Shown here: piece by piece, positions 62,922-64,000 of the stretch
Layout: each line of letters begins with the position of its first letter
Numbering within the stretch: position 1 is the first letter of the stretch
DNA from: Thiothrix subterranea
GTDB taxonomy: Bacteria > Pseudomonadota > Gammaproteobacteria > Thiotrichales > Thiotrichaceae
Direction: 5' to 3'
NCBI RefSeq assembly: GCF_016772315.1
Contig: NZ_CP053482.1
Location: forward strand, 1,860,001 to 1,924,000
Length of the DNA stretch: 64,000 nt
Translations under genes and position numbers: made by a program
The notes under the pieces: generated by a model
What the model was told of the DNA's origin: nothing
Databases searched by the model: none
What the model saw: the letters and a program-made list of their open reading frames with translations, nothing else

Positions 62922-64000
62922 TTAACGTCCGTATTTTTTCGGGTCGACATTCAGGGAACGCATTTTACGGTACAAATGGGTGCGTTCCATTTTTACCTGA
63001 TCGGCGAGTTTGCTGACATTGCCATCGGCTTGCTTGAGTTGATAAATCAGGTAATCGTGCTCAAACTGTTCGCGGGCTTGGCGCAGTGGCAGGTCAAACA
63101 AGCTTTCGGGAATTTGCCCGATTTCTTGCGAAAATACCGGAATTCGCGTCCCCACCGATTCTTCCACCTCATCCAACGACACTTCGGTTTCAGTACCCAA
63201 AATCAGCAAGCGTTGTACCAAATTGCGCAATTCGCGGATATTGCCCGGCCAGGTGTGATTGCGCAGAAAATTTTGTGCTGCCAGCGAAATGTGTCGGTAC
63301 GGTAAACCGTCTTGCGCGGTCAAAATATCAACGTAATGATTCAGCAATTCCGGCACGTCTTCGGGGTGATCGCGCAAGGGCGGAATCATGACCGGCACAA
63401 CATTCAGCAGGTAATACAATTCCTCATTGAATTTACCGCCGTGCACATCGTCCAGCAAATCGTGGGAGGAGGACACCATCAAGGTAATATCCAACTCCAC
63501 CCAATCGCTGCCACCGACACGCATAAAGCGGTTTTCCTTGAGAGTATGCAACAAACGGGTTTGGGTATCCTGATCCAACTCGTAGATTTCAGCGAGGAAC
63601 AGCACCCCGCCATTGGCTTCATCCAACAAGCCGTATTGAACTTTGCCCTGCTCTTCACGCCCAAACAACAAATAGCTGAGCGCCAGCGCACTGTCTTTAC
63701 CCGCACTCGTACTCAAAGCGGCACGCACAAACGGGCGATTTTTACGGTTACTAAGCGCGTGAATGTGGCGAGCAAAGGTTTCCTTGCCTGTTCCCGGCTC
63801 ACCGTACAACAGCACGCGGCTATCGTGTTGCGCAATCCGTTTGGCCTGTTCGCGCAAACGTTGCAAGGTCTGGCTGCTCCCCACCGGTTCGAGGGAACTG
63901 ACCATTTGTTTGCGCAAGCCTCGATTTTCTTTTTCCAATTGGCTGGCACGCAAGGCATTGCTAATCGTCAGCAGCATTTTCGCCATCGACAGCGGCTTTT
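62922..64000 (-). CDS. ntrX: NtrX-like sigma-54-dependent response regulator, N-terminus beyond window
   Basis: Partial: at least 359 residues, lacking most of the receiver, whose end KPLSMAKML is visible at the right edge. The AAA+ domain has Walker A GEPGTGKE, but the GAFTGA loop for sigma-54 contact is absent and Walker B reads GGVLFLAEI, with Ala in place of the metal-binding Asp. The C-terminal HTH (GNVSKLADQVKMERTHLYRKMRSLNVDPKKYGR) is intact. NtrX orthologues in some proteobacteria act as ordinary DNA-binding regulators. In many genomes ntrYX is next to trkA. Confidence 0.85.
   Translation of the reverse strand, partial: KPLSMAKMLLTISNALRASQLEKENRGLRKQMVSSLEPVGSSQTLQRLREQAKRIAQHDSRVLLYGEPGTGKETFARHIHALSNRKNRPFVRAALSTSAGKDSALALSYLLFGREEQGKVQYGLLDEANGGVLFLAEIYELDQDTQTRLLHTLKENRFMRVGGSDWVELDITLMVSSSHDLLDDVHGGKFNEELYYLLNVVPVMIPPLRDHPEDVPELLNHYVDILTAQDGLPYRHISLAAQNFLRNHTWPGNIRELRNLVQRLLILGTETEVSLDEVEESVGTRIPVFSQEIGQIPESLFDLPLRQAREQFEHDYLIYQLKQADGNVSKLADQVKMERTHLYRKMRSLNVDPKKYGR

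Overview
The window looks like chromosome of a gammaproteobacterium of the Thiotrichales type (Thiothrix-like filamentous sulfur bacteria). This is inferred from protein character (HemCDXY, FabA, type B L31, NtrX-TrkA-TrkH order, FimV, PyrB with a pseudo-dihydroorotase), not from a marker gene. No rRNA, tRNA, complete insertion sequence or CRISPR array was seen.

Layout. 0-13 kb holds housekeeping genes: a partial hemF, a CAP-domain lipoprotein, a YcbL-type metallo-hydrolase, a TauE/SafE exporter, a CZB protein, a Fur-family regulator, the hemC-hemD-hemX-hemY operon, malic enzyme, an M48 lipoprotein protease, L31, fabA, a frameshifted ubiA and a thioredoxin-like ferredoxin. 13-21.9 kb holds bactofilin and a coherent ten-gene plus-strand block: a small Ras/MglA-like GTPase, a roadblock protein, a second roadblock-like protein, a pseudo-receiver protein, PAS, PhnD-like, FimV-like and OmpA-like proteins and a coiled-coil/HhH membrane protein. 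It is a candidate polarity, surface-motility or envelope-positioning system. 21.9-31.2 kb holds tatD, cpdA, a BtuM-like B12 transporter with dusC and cobO, two unknown secreted or large proteins, and a pseudo-dihydroorotase with pyrB.

31.1-42.8 kb is accessory DNA interrupted only by ispH. A ~3.6 kb element lies between two copies of the pyrB 5' region. It carries a phage-type replication protein, a candidate C4 antisense RNA controlling it, and a small run of integron-type cassettes with attC-like sites and no integrase. Beyond it are an antitoxin/PIN toxin pair, an AT-rich three-gene cluster (glycine-zipper protein, unknown protein, Ycf46-like AAA+ ATPase), a YefM/YoeB pair, and a mobile mystery A/Fic pair. 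The three-gene cluster is the second candidate for an undescribed system.

42.8-56 kb is one glycogen/glucose operon read right to left: pgi, glk, glgC, GH57, malQ, glgB, glgA, glgP. 56-64 kb holds a FimT-like pseudopilin, trkH, trkA, an AT-rich type II restriction-modification pair inserted between trkA and ntrX, and a partial ntrX with a degenerate sigma-54 activator domain. Genes in the operons overlap by a few bases, which suggests translational coupling.
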